From Rivularia sp. PCC 7116 (lineage in GTDB: Bacteria; Cyanobacteriota; Cyanobacteriia; Cyanobacteriales; Nostocaceae), in contig NC_019678.1 of the NCBI RefSeq assembly GCF_000316665.1, positions 4,836,001 through 4,900,000 of the forward strand: a stretch of DNA of 64,000 nt, in the 5' to 3' direction. The notes under the pieces are model-generated. The model ran no database searches and was not told the origin of the DNA. It worked only from the letters and a program-made list of their open reading frames with translations. A program made the translations under genes and the position numbers. Positions 54,318 to 62,550 of this stretch are shown one piece after another (the first letter of the stretch is position 1; each line of letters opens with the position of its first letter).

Positions 54318-55115
54318 ATGGTGCGTTTATTAGAAAAACGAAAACAAAAAGGAAACCTTTTAGTAACCTTTGCTGTTGCTACTTTCGGTTTACATCTATT
54401 AACTTTACTTTTATTAATAATTCAGGGGTTGACTATTCGTCAATTAAGTGTTCAGAAACCACCGACTTTTGTGCAGTTAGTTGATGGGAAACCTGTAAAA
54501 AATAGGAATGAATTACAGCGAAAACCCGCAGCAATAGAAAATTTTGTCAGTAAAACGATGAAATCGATGTTTGATTGGTCGGGAAAATTACCCGTAGAGA
54601 ACATTAATCAAGCTAATAACCCAGAAAAAGATTTGGGAATATCAATTAAAACACCTCGGGGTGGCAGCAAAAAAGTTACTACTAGTAGTTGGATATCTAG
54701 CTTTGCGTTTTCGGAAGATTTTCGTAAAGGTTTTTTAAGTACGGTAGCAGAATTAACGCCTCCGGAGGTATTTTCAGATAATTCTAAACAAGCAATCGTA
54801 GCAGAATTAAATATTGCTAGAATCTATCCCCCGCAGCAAATTGAACCAGGTAAATGGAGAGTGGGAATAGTCGCAAATTTAGTTCAAAAACGCGGTGATG
54901 ATAACAAAATCGTGACACCATTTAATAAAGATATTTTTGTACAGGCAGTAGATGCTTTTAATTACCCAGTAATAGTTAATCTTACCGACTTACAAAAAGC
55001 AATTTATAAAACTCGTAGCGATAAATTAGAGATTTATGAAATCCGAGAATTATGTTTAACCGATAAATACGACAATCTAGCTCCAGAAGGATTCAATCGC
55101 TGTAAAAATCGGTGA
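54318..55115 (+). CDS. VirB8/TraE-like membrane protein A
   Basis: 265 aa. Short basic N-terminus, one membrane segment (about 17-40, VATFGLHLLTLLLLIIQGLTI), then a periplasmic domain with FVQLVDGKPV, FVSKTMKSMFDWSGK, an EDFRKGFLS helix and a beta-rich end (GKWRVGIVANLVQKRGDD, DIFVQAVDAFNYPVI). Bitopic layout and size fit VirB8/TraE. It is homologous to the next protein. Family call is by topology and context. Confidence 0.55.
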   Translation: MVRLLEKRKQKGNLLVTFAVATFGLHLLTLLLLIIQGLTIRQLSVQKPPTFVQLVDGKPVKNRNELQRKPAAIENFVSKTMKSMFDWSGKLPVENINQANNPEKDLGISIKTPRGGSKKVTTSSWISSFAFSEDFRKGFLSTVAELTPPEVFSDNSKQAIVAELNIARIYPPQQIEPGKWRVGIVANLVQKRGDDNKIVTPFNKDIFVQAVDAFNYPVIVNLTDLQKAIYKTRSDKLEIYEIRELCLTDKYDNLAPEGFNRCKNR

Positions 55116-55224
55116 AAATTCAATAGTTTTACTAATTATTTATTAATTAATTTTAAATTTTATTGCCCGAAAGGTCTTTTGACTTTCAATTTTTATATTT
55201 CGTTTATTCCCTTGTATATTATTT

Positions 55225-55265
55225 ATTCTTTCCAATTACCAATTACCAATTCCTAATTCCCAATC
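55225..55265. repeat. CCAATTA heptamers before the second VirB8-like gene
   Basis: TCCAATTACCAATTACCAATTCCTAATTCCCAAT, ending five bases before the ATG at 55270. Confidence 0.65.
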
Positions 55266-55269
55266 TTAA

Positions 55270-55944
55270 ATGCGAACCTTAAATACAGAAAAAAATCAAA
55301 CTAATATCGTTCCCTTGTTCGCAATCGGAACATTTAGCTTGCATTTGTTCGCTTTGCTGTTGCTAATGTTTCACAGCGGAATGTTACAGCAAGTTAAGCG
55401 CAAATCTGTACCTCAAATTCTGGTACAGTTAGAGAATGGACGAGTTATCACCGCTGACGCTAAAAATAGTTTTGAGCGCGATCGCGAAACAATTCGCCGT
55501 TTTGTAGGTGAAGCTATGACTATGATGTTTACTTGGTCGGCAAAACAATCTTCTACAGTAGTTTGGGATGTTGTATCCGATTTATTGAGAAATGATTTTA
55601 AACGAGAATTTGCTCAAAATTTTAATAGTTTTGAATTAGAAAGCCCCGAACAAAATGTTTTAGTAATTCAAAAGATTTCTCAACCGGAGGCGATAGCTAA
55701 TGGTAAATGGAAAGTTAATATTTTTGCTCACCGTTTAATTTTTACTCGTGGTGATAATTTGGGCAAGTCAATACCCTTCAATAAGCAGATTTTAGTTGAA
55801 ACTAAAGATGAAATAACTCCTCTACCCCGTTTTGCAACTCCGATAAATTTAGCAGTTTACCGACTGGGAGAAGCAAGAATGCAAATTTATAATATCTGTG
55901 ATATAGAAGATAAAAATTGTTCGAGAAATAGGATTAAAGGTTAG
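55270..55944 (+). CDS. VirB8/TraE-like membrane protein B
   Basis: 224 aa, same plan as the preceding protein: N-terminal membrane segment (about 14-36, FAIGTFSLHLFALLLLMF), LVQLENGRVI, FVGEAMTMMFTWSAK, DFKREFAQNF, and GKWKVNIFAHRLIFTRGD. Shares F-V-x3-M-x2-MF-x-WS-x-K with it. Tandem duplication of one T4SS subunit, possibly forming a mixed ring. Stop is followed at once by GGTTAAA heptamers. Confidence 0.55.
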   Translation: MRTLNTEKNQTNIVPLFAIGTFSLHLFALLLLMFHSGMLQQVKRKSVPQILVQLENGRVITADAKNSFERDRETIRRFVGEAMTMMFTWSAKQSSTVVWDVVSDLLRNDFKREFAQNFNSFELESPEQNVLVIQKISQPEAIANGKWKVNIFAHRLIFTRGDNLGKSIPFNKQILVETKDEITPLPRFATPINLAVYRLGEARMQIYNICDIEDKNCSRNRIKG

Positions 55945-56110
55945 AGGTTAAAGGTTAAAGGTTAAAGGTTAAAGGTTCAATATTTTTTAATTTATTCATC
56001 TCTTTTATATTCTAATTACTAATCAACAGCGAGCAGTGAAAAATTACCAATTACCAATTACCAATTACCTATGCCTAATGCCCAATACCCTATACCCAAT
56101 TACTAATTTT
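55935..56110. repeat. GGTTAAA and CCAATTA heptamers
   Basis: Five GGTTAAA-type units (55938-55978), later TACCAATTACCAATTACCAA and CCCAATACCC units up to 56105. Confidence 0.75.
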
Positions 56111-56121
56111 AAATTTATATT

Positions 56122-57753
56122 ATGACTCAAGAATCAAAATCATTTCGAGATAACGAAACGGGGTTAACCGAATGGGAAACCAGGATGGCAAAGCTGGTAG
56201 GTTTAGATGAATCTATTCCCGCAGATATAGAAGGTGAACCAATATCTAACGATGTCAATCCTCAATCAGAAGATGAACCAACTGCCAACGCTACCGTACA
56301 ACCGCTTTCTGCAAATCCATTCGCCAAAGCAGGTTTAGTTGGTGCCGGTACTTTAGCTGTCGTCATGTTTGCAGGGGGATTTTTATCTCAAATAATGAGC
56401 AATGACAGTCCACAAGTGACACAAAATGCGATTCGCAGCACAACCCCACCAGCAGCCAAAGCAAAACCCCGTATCGAACAGTTACAAGAAGAAGTTGAAG
56501 GATTAAAAACGAAGCTGGCACTTTCCGAGCAACTTGAAACAGTAAAAGCTGCACAGCAAAAGTTGAGGATGGTTAAACCCGCATCAAAGGCAACTATTGC
56601 AGTTAAACCGACTCCCTCACCAAGAGCGCGTATTCCTCGTAATTTATCTATAACAAGGATTCCTCGCCCACCTCAACCACCGCAAGTACGTGTTGTTGAA
56701 GTACCGAAAATAGTCAAAGTTGAGCGAGTAGTTAACGCACCGCAACCCAAACCACAGCCTCAAAAAATTGCAAAAGCAGCACCAAAGCCAATACCGGTAC
56801 TGCCTCAAATGGTACCACCACCGGAACCTCCAGCCCTCACACCCCAACAGCCATTAGTAGAAATTGAACCACCGCCACAACCCAACCCCATGCAAGAATG
56901 GGCGAGGTTAGCAAAATTGGGTAGTTACGGACAAGTATCTTTCGGTGAAAATCGGACTGTTCGCAATCAAACATCTCCGACTAGAATTGAAGCCCCTAGA
57001 AAAGTTGAAGAGAGAGCAACCACAACCAATATACAAAGGCAAACTCCAACCCCTATAGCTCGGCGATCGCCAAGAAGAAACTCTAAAACTATTCCCGTAG
57101 GTAGCAGTGCCACAGCCGTATTAGCTACACCAGTATATGGTGAAACTACTAGGTCTTCGCGTCCTTCGCGTCGAAGAGAAAACGAAAACGAAGACAATAA
57201 CGTTTACGTAGTGCGCTTGAAAAAATCATTAAAAGCAGCAGACGGAACCACAGCATTAGCCGCAGGAAGTCAAATATTTGCGAAAGTTGATTCTATTTCT
57301 GAAAGCGGATTGATACAGCTAGGGATAGTCAAAATCATGACGCGAGAAAAAGGTGAGGTTGTAGAAAAGAACGTACCACAAAATGCATTAGTGATTCGCG
57401 GTAACAAAGGCAAGCCGTTAATGGCCAAACAATATCGCAACAACCGTTCATCAATAGCTCGTAGAGATGCAGTCTCATTTTTAGCAGGTGGAGTTGGTAA
57501 AGCAGCAGAATATATCAACCGGACTGAATCCGAAGTTGTTACCGGCGAAAACGGAACAGTAGCCGTCACAAATGTCAACCGCGACCCAAGTTTAGCAGCC
57601 GGTATATTAGAAGGCGGTACAAAAACCGTAGTGCCGCAAATATCCCGTCGCAATCAACGAGCCATTTCTCAAATGTCCCGGAGAACAAATATTTGGTATT
57701 TACCAGAAGGTAAAAAAGTCGAAGTATTTGTCAATCAAGAAGTACAAATTTGA
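56122..57753 (+). CDS. VirB10/TraB-like T4SS protein
   Basis: 543 aa. Cytosolic acidic N-terminus, one membrane segment (about 72-93, AGLVGAGTLAVVMFAGGFL), a coiled coil (RIEQLQEEVEGLKTKLAL, about 118-155), a long Pro-rich spacer (about 170-270, e.g. PQMVPPPEPPALTPQQPL), then the C-terminal VirB10 beta domain: IPVGSSATAVLATPVY, LAAGSQIFAKVDSIS, GLIQLGIVKI and the end FVNQEVQI. This order is diagnostic for VirB10/TrbI/TraB, which spans from inner to outer membrane. Confidence 0.78.
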   Translation: MTQESKSFRDNETGLTEWETRMAKLVGLDESIPADIEGEPISNDVNPQSEDEPTANATVQPLSANPFAKAGLVGAGTLAVVMFAGGFLSQIMSNDSPQVTQNAIRSTTPPAAKAKPRIEQLQEEVEGLKTKLALSEQLETVKAAQQKLRMVKPASKATIAVKPTPSPRARIPRNLSITRIPRPPQPPQVRVVEVPKIVKVERVVNAPQPKPQPQKIAKAAPKPIPVLPQMVPPPEPPALTPQQPLVEIEPPPQPNPMQEWARLAKLGSYGQVSFGENRTVRNQTSPTRIEAPRKVEERATTTNIQRQTPTPIARRSPRRNSKTIPVGSSATAVLATPVYGETTRSSRPSRRRENENEDNNVYVVRLKKSLKAADGTTALAAGSQIFAKVDSISESGLIQLGIVKIMTREKGEVVEKNVPQNALVIRGNKGKPLMAKQYRNNRSSIARRDAVSFLAGGVGKAAEYINRTESEVVTGENGTVAVTNVNRDPSLAAGILEGGTKTVVPQISRRNQRAISQMSRRTNIWYLPEGKKVEVFVNQEVQI

Positions 57754-57889
57754 TTGGTAATTGGGCATTGGGCATTGGGCATTGGGCATTGGGCATGGGG
57801 GATTGGTAATTGGTAATAATTATTCTTCCCCCTCTTCCGCCTCTTCCCCTTCTCCCCCCTCTCTTTCTTCTCCCTATGTTTCTCTATCT
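57754..57889. repeat. GGGCATT heptamers and pyrimidine tract
   Basis: Five GGGCATT units (57764-57798), then CCCCCTCTTCCGCCTCTTCC-type tract to 57865. The open frame of the next gene could be read back to 57761 only through this repeat. Confidence 0.75.
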
Positions 57890-58423
57890 ATGAAAAAAAG
57901 ATTTCGCCTCTCCCTTGGCTCTTTAATTTTCTCTGCCACAAGTATATTCACCGCAGGTGCTGTTTTTGCTAATAATGCGGTTTTGCGTTCAATATTTTCC
58001 TGTCAAGCTCAAGGTTTGGGTGGTGCTATTCCGACTGTAAAAGTATGGTATCAACAAGGTACAAATTTAAGCTTTATACCAGCAGGAGAAACTATAAAAA
58101 AAGTTTGGTTGGATGACCCATCACAAGTTACCCTAGATTTTGATGGCCCAATGTGCGTACAATTTGGTCAAGAGGCTGATACCGGAGACTGCGAAGACTC
58201 CGCAGCCAACGTAATTCACCTCAGAAGAATCCAAAAACTTGATATTCCTGGACTTCCAGATACTAACAATACACTGTTAACGGTAATTACAGAAGGCAAC
58301 GGCAAAAAAAGACTCTACGCATTCAGAGTGCTTTATCAAGAAGGAAGTCCCGAATATAATACTTTAGCAGTATTTGCAGACCCTCCTAATTTTGGAGAAA
58401 CACCTTGTGTAAGAGTTGAATAG
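57890..58423 (+). CDS. VirB9/TraK-like exported protein
   Basis: 177 aa from ATG 57890. Signal peptide ending about AGAVFA (24). The mature part matches the N-terminal domain of VirB9/TraK: TNLSFIPAGETIKKVWLDDP, SQVTLDFDG, VIHLRRIQKLDIPGLP, then LLTVITEGNGKKRLYAFRV, the typical (T-D-x3-R)YxF strand pair. Shorter than VirB9 (about 290 aa), lacking the C-terminal outer-membrane domain that contacts VirB7/VirB10. Last gene of the block. Confidence 0.65.
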   Translation: MKKRFRLSLGSLIFSATSIFTAGAVFANNAVLRSIFSCQAQGLGGAIPTVKVWYQQGTNLSFIPAGETIKKVWLDDPSQVTLDFDGPMCVQFGQEADTGDCEDSAANVIHLRRIQKLDIPGLPDTNNTLLTVITEGNGKKRLYAFRVLYQEGSPEYNTLAVFADPPNFGETPCVRVE

Positions 58424-58500
58424 TGAGTGGTTATCAGTGAACAGTGAGCAGTGAGCAGTGAACAGTTATCACCAATTACCAATTACCAATTACCAATTAC
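58424..58500. repeat. GTGAGCA and CCAATTA heptamers
   Basis: AACAGTGAGCAGTGAGCAGT then ACCAATTACCAATTACCAAT, between the VirB9-like gene and the convergent lnt; the tract reaches into the lnt 3' end. Confidence 0.75.
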
Positions 58501-60057
58501 CTTTCTCTCCCATACCCAAACCCCAATTCCTAATGCCCCTAACACCCAAGACAACCAATCACCCCAACGCACATATAAAGTTTGAGTTTGTCTTCGGTAA
58601 ATAGTTTCTGCGTGAGTTTCGTAGGTGTCATGTCCTGATATCCACAAAGTTTTACCGTGGGGATTGACAAATGCAGAATATCCAGTATTGGTGGCTCTTG
58701 CTGCCCATCTATCGTTTTCAATGGCTCTCATAATATCCTGGGCGTGATGTTGAAATTGCATTGCTGCACTGTAAGGATCGTTATTGGAAGCCGTAATAAT
58801 GAATTCCCCACCCGTAGCGGTTTGATTGCGAAATTGTTCGGCGAAGGCTGAACCATAACAAATGCCGACGGTAGCATTACCAAAAGGTGTTTTCACAATT
58901 TGGTTGGATTTTCCCGGTATTTGTCTGGCTGTTACCGGAGATAATCTGTTAATAATATCGCCTAAAATATTTTCAAAGGGGATGTATTCTCCCAAAGGTA
59001 CTAACTTCTCTTTGTCGTAGCGGCTATAAACTTCACCAGATCCAGTAAAAGTTAGCAAACTATTGGTATACCTATCTTTCCCTTGACGTTTATAGCCACC
59101 AATCCAAGCTAAAACATTTTTTTGCCGTACTGCTGCAATCACCGAACTTTGAATAATTTCATCTTCAAAAAACGGTAAGGCACCTTCCGGAGTTAAAACT
59201 GCTTGTACATCCTGATTCGCTAATTTTAAGTAACCCCCAGTATAGTTTCGCATAATACGTCTGCTTCCTTGGGGCTTAAACTTGATTCTATTAGGAATAT
59301 TCCCTTGAATTATCCCTATTTTTAAAGCAGCTTGAGGTATTTGAGAAAGGGGACGAGAATACAAACCAAAACCAATTAAATGTAGGGAAACGAATAACGC
59401 GATCGCAATTGTTGCCAATCGCTGAAAACTTATACCCTCTTGACTCTGCCGCTGAACAAAACGAGTATTTAAAGCTTCTGCTAGCAAACCGTTAACTGCA
59501 ATTATTGCAGCATTTACCGCTGTTGGCCCCGAAATTTGACCTAAATGTAAAGCTACCAAATTATGCGGTGATTGTGTGTAAGAAATCGAACTCCACCATA
59601 AAGGTCCCGCGCTCCAAATTCTTTCTAAAATGCACCAAATAGCTGTACCAATCAGTACGCGAATCAAGCTATTTTGAGTTGAAAATAATTTTATTAGCTT
59701 AGACCAAAGCATGACTAATATACCTCCCCAAAAGGAGATAAACAGCCAGCAAAATACAACTATTGCAATGCTTCCCAACCAGGGAACACCCAACCAAGTT
59801 AGGGGATGAAGCCCGGTAATCCAATACAAAGCCGTACCATGATAGCCGAAACCCCACAACAATGAAGGTAGGAGAGAGGAAGATTTACTTTTATGTTTCG
59901 GGATAGCTACTATTAACCATAGGGGAATCATCGCAAACCAGGCTAAAAACCAAGCCTCCACAGGAGCAACGGTTAACCCCATAGCGATTCCACTTGCTAA
60001 AGCAATTATCAGTTTTGAGTTACGATTTATAGATTTAGTAAAAATATTCGGCTTCAT
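58483..60057 (-). CDS. lnt: Apolipoprotein N-acyltransferase Lnt
   Basis: 524 aa. About seven N-terminal membrane segments, then a nitrilase-like domain with Glu in LTPEGALPFFE (E291), Lys in YDKEKLVPLGEYIPF (K351; E357 also kept) and Cys in VGICYGSAF (C400). E. coli Lnt has C-Y-E at the last site; here it is C-Y-G. Also HAQDIMRAIENDRWAARATNTG, a typical Lnt block. Adds the third acyl chain to lipoproteins such as the two encoded in this window. The C-terminus is partly encoded by repeat-like sequence. Confidence 0.9.
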   Translation of the reverse strand: MKPNIFTKSINRNSKLIIALASGIAMGLTVAPVEAWFLAWFAMIPLWLIVAIPKHKSKSSSLLPSLLWGFGYHGTALYWITGLHPLTWLGVPWLGSIAIVVFCWLFISFWGGILVMLWSKLIKLFSTQNSLIRVLIGTAIWCILERIWSAGPLWWSSISYTQSPHNLVALHLGQISGPTAVNAAIIAVNGLLAEALNTRFVQRQSQEGISFQRLATIAIALFVSLHLIGFGLYSRPLSQIPQAALKIGIIQGNIPNRIKFKPQGSRRIMRNYTGGYLKLANQDVQAVLTPEGALPFFEDEIIQSSVIAAVRQKNVLAWIGGYKRQGKDRYTNSLLTFTGSGEVYSRYDKEKLVPLGEYIPFENILGDIINRLSPVTARQIPGKSNQIVKTPFGNATVGICYGSAFAEQFRNQTATGGEFIITASNNDPYSAAMQFQHHAQDIMRAIENDRWAARATNTGYSAFVNPHGKTLWISGHDTYETHAETIYRRQTQTLYVRWGDWLSWVLGALGIGVWVWERKVIGNW

Positions 60058-60234
60058 AAATAGAGTTTAGACTAAAGATTACAGCAGATTGCAGCCTTAA
60101 ATGATTTCGGATTGCTATAAATATTAATCCTTTGTATTGCATCCTATCAGTCTAAACTCAAGTCATTAATTTTTGAAATTATAATTTCAACTATCTAAAT
60201 TGCATTAATTCATACTTTTAATCCAACCTAATAT

Positions 60235-60795
60235 TTAATTATCCAACCATTCAACTAATCCTAAAGAATTAACGGCACCTAAGAAATGAGCGCCAATAAT
60301 AGTGACATCAGCAAGTATCAGCAGTAAATCGATAGAGCGTACAACCGTTTCGGGATTATAAACTGCAACTCCTTGAGGTTGAGCTAAAGTTTTTCCTAAA
60401 ACAGCTATTACTGCTCCTTCAGATGCTAAGAAACCCAATCCGATTCCCAGCAGACTAGTAACTAAACCGATACGTAAAATTTTAATTACTTCTTCTTTTT
60501 TCGGATGTAAATTGCTATCTGGCAACTGTAAACGCTTAGCTAAACGAGTATAACGATAAGCCCAAAATACTCGGAAACCGACTGCAATTACACCACATAC
60601 TGCTAAAAATATGCCAAATCCAATAAAAGCGCTATTAATTTCGCTAAAATTGCGACTAAACATTACTAATAGCAACAAAATTCCAGCGGCTACACCTAGA
60701 AGCAAATGTGCCCAGAAACTGATTCTACCAAATAGACGAAAGACACCAGCAAATTCTTGTTTACTTGGTGAAGACGAAGGTAATTTTGTTCGCAT
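60235..60795 (-). CDS. DUF3611 / Tic21-like membrane protein
   Basis: 186 aa, AAGGAG ribosome site. Four membrane segments: FWAHLLLGVAAGILLLLVMF, IGFGIFLAVCGVIAVGFRVF, LVTSLLGIGLGFLASEGAVI, LLLILADVTIIGAHFLGAVNSL. This is the DUF3611 family, which includes the chloroplast inner-envelope protein Tic21/PIC1 (protein import or iron permease roles proposed). N-terminal basic start. Monocistronic. Family firm, function open. Confidence 0.78.
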   Translation of the reverse strand: MRTKLPSSSPSKQEFAGVFRLFGRISFWAHLLLGVAAGILLLLVMFSRNFSEINSAFIGFGIFLAVCGVIAVGFRVFWAYRYTRLAKRLQLPDSNLHPKKEEVIKILRIGLVTSLLGIGLGFLASEGAVIAVLGKTLAQPQGVAVYNPETVVRSIDLLLILADVTIIGAHFLGAVNSLGLVEWLDN

Positions 60796-61257
60796 AAATA
60801 TTTTCTCCTTTTATAAATAAATTTATAAGTTTCTATACAATTTATTATTTGATTTTCTACTAGTTTATGCCCTGGTATTTATGCAATTCTTCTTTCAAAA
60901 GGTAGATAATATTCTCAACCTTACGTTATATTAATTCCGGTTGCACCGAAATGATAAAAAACCCCAGAGAACGCAGAGGAAGAATAAAATAGAAAAAAAT
61001 CTAAATAATTCCGATATAAACGGCAACAATATTATATTAGCTTCGTTGTTATATCAGCTTCGTTTTGCAACAATTGCAAATTACATAAACTCAGCTAATT
61101 ACTGACTATATATTGAAGTTTTGAACAGTTGTTGATTACCAATTACCAACTACCAATTACCAATTAGATAAAATATAAAAAAGGAGTTTTCATCTCGCAT
61201 GAAAACCCCTATTTCGATAAAAAACTATTTACCCTGCTAGAAATTCAACTGAAAAAT
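60796..61257. other. 462-bp gap
   Basis: Holds heptamers TACCAACTACCAATTACCAA near 61140-61165, a doubled TTAGCTTCGTTGTTATATCAG/GCTTCGTT motif around 61038-61072, and the terminator at 61176-61209. Confidence 0.5.
61176..61209 (-). terminator. Rho-independent terminator of the lipoprotein gene
   Basis: Minus strand stem GGGGTTTTCAT / ATGAAAACTCC with a 5-base loop, then TTTTTT; 48 bp after the stop at 61258. Confidence 0.82.
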
Positions 61258-62085
61258 TTATTTCTCTAAAGAATCAGGTAAAGCAGAAGGATATATAGTG
61301 TTAACTACTAATACAGGCTTCTCTTTATATTCTGCTTCTAACTTAGTTTTGACACCATCATCCCAGGTGAATCCATATTCTTTCTCTAAATCTGCAACTA
61401 CAAATTTCCTTAATGTACCTGTAGCTACAACCGTCTCACCCTTTTTCACGTTCTTTTTGTATGGAACCACATCCTTATTATTTGGTACCAAAACTAATAA
61501 ATCCTCAGCACCAATTAACTTTTCCTCATCAAGAGTAAATACACCATCACCCGTGACATTTTCAATTTCACCAGGTACTGCAATTACTTTATTGTAATAC
61601 TCGTCAGGGCTAGTTGTAATTTGACCGGGCTTTGGTGCTAATGCAATTGACTGAGCAACAATTGCTGCTTTACCCTCGAACTTTTCATAATCTTTTGAGT
61701 TAAGCTTCAACTTATACTCATTGTTAAAATCAGCACTAGCAAACTTCTTAACTTCACCGGTGATTTGCAATTCTGTACCTTCAGGAAGCTCTTGAGCTTC
61801 TCCTGATGCATTTACAACTAAGATAGTATCTCCACCAAAAAAGTCATCATCGGTAACGGCAAAGGTGGTAGGACTAATTTTGTTGATAGCGTTACTTCTG
61901 ATTGTTACGCTCTTACCAACTAGTTTACTAGTTTTATCAGCAACTTCCTCAGCAGTTACGTTTTCTGCTTCTTGCTGGGTGGTTTCTCCTGGTGCGCTTG
62001 CTTCAGGTTGATTCTCTGCACAAGCTGGAAGAATCAAAGCACTTAAAGCTAAGGCTAAAGCTTTTGAACGAAATCCGTATGCCAT
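61258..62085 (-). CDS. Lipoprotein with a duplicated OB-like domain
   Basis: 275 aa, AGGGAG ribosome site. Lipobox LILPACAEN (Cys22). An Ala/Glu-rich linker is followed by two copies of a beta-rich unit of about 85 residues. Copy 1 (about 55-130): GKSVTIRSNAI, FAVTDDDFFGGDTILVV, ITGEVKKFASADFNNEY. Copy 2 (about 160-250): NKVIAVPGEIENV, FTLDEEKLIGAEDLLVL, ATGTLRKFVVADLEKEY. Fold resembles OB-type periplasmic domains; ligand unknown. Periplasmic, membrane-anchored. Not otherwise recognised. Confidence 0.68.
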   Translation of the reverse strand: MAYGFRSKALALALSALILPACAENQPEASAPGETTQQEAENVTAEEVADKTSKLVGKSVTIRSNAINKISPTTFAVTDDDFFGGDTILVVNASGEAQELPEGTELQITGEVKKFASADFNNEYKLKLNSKDYEKFEGKAAIVAQSIALAPKPGQITTSPDEYYNKVIAVPGEIENVTGDGVFTLDEEKLIGAEDLLVLVPNNKDVVPYKKNVKKGETVVATGTLRKFVVADLEKEYGFTWDDGVKTKLEAEYKEKPVLVVNTIYPSALPDSLEK

Positions 62086-62550
62086 GAAAAATCACTCCCT
62101 AATTTAGTATCTATTTAATAATTGCAGTTAGCAATGTTGCTAAAGTGCATTGCCTGAAATGTGAAGTCGCAACATTTTTTTCAATTTATTTCTATCCTCC
62201 TCACACTGCTTATCTTCGGCTTTATTAACGAATGGCAGCTATATATAAAACGTTTTTCTATATTAGATAGGCGACATTTCACAACATTTCAGACATTTAG
62301 CTCTGTCAAGAATAAAACATAAAAACTCGATTGACTTCTATCTTAAGAAAGAGGGAAAAAATGAATCAAAAATAAATATTTTAAAAGTCAGTTTATTTTT
62401 GATTTTTAAGTCTTGTAAATATTCAAAAAGTCATATTGCTGAAAAATGCAATAGTTATTCTCATAAAAATTACAGTGATGCATATTTGTCAATACCTTAA
62501 AGAAATAATTTAAAATATATCTTTAGATAGGTTAGAAAAACATATATTTA
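62086..62550. other. 465-bp gap between two minus-strand genes
   Basis: AT-rich; must contain the lipoprotein promoter. No repeat or RNA gene recognised (a CCTCCTCACAC at 62196 is discussed under rejected items). Confidence 0.4.

Noticed and set aside
54224-54484. 86-aa open frame before the first VirB8-like gene
   Set aside because: Its start encodes only CCCATGC repeat (Pro-His-Ala-Pro-Cys pattern), then it runs out of frame through the real gene.
57761-57889. Upstream extension of the VirB9-like protein
   Set aside because: It is translation of GGGCATT heptamers and a pyrimidine tract; the ATG at 57890 is followed at once by a good signal peptide.
48178-58423. Complete integrative conjugative element
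   Set aside because: No integrase, relaxase, coupling protein, oriT or flanking direct repeats could be seen inside the window.
62196-62206. CCTCCTCACAC resembling the core of the cyanobacterial sRNA Yfr1
   Set aside because: No flanking hairpins and no terminator T tract; one short match is not enough.
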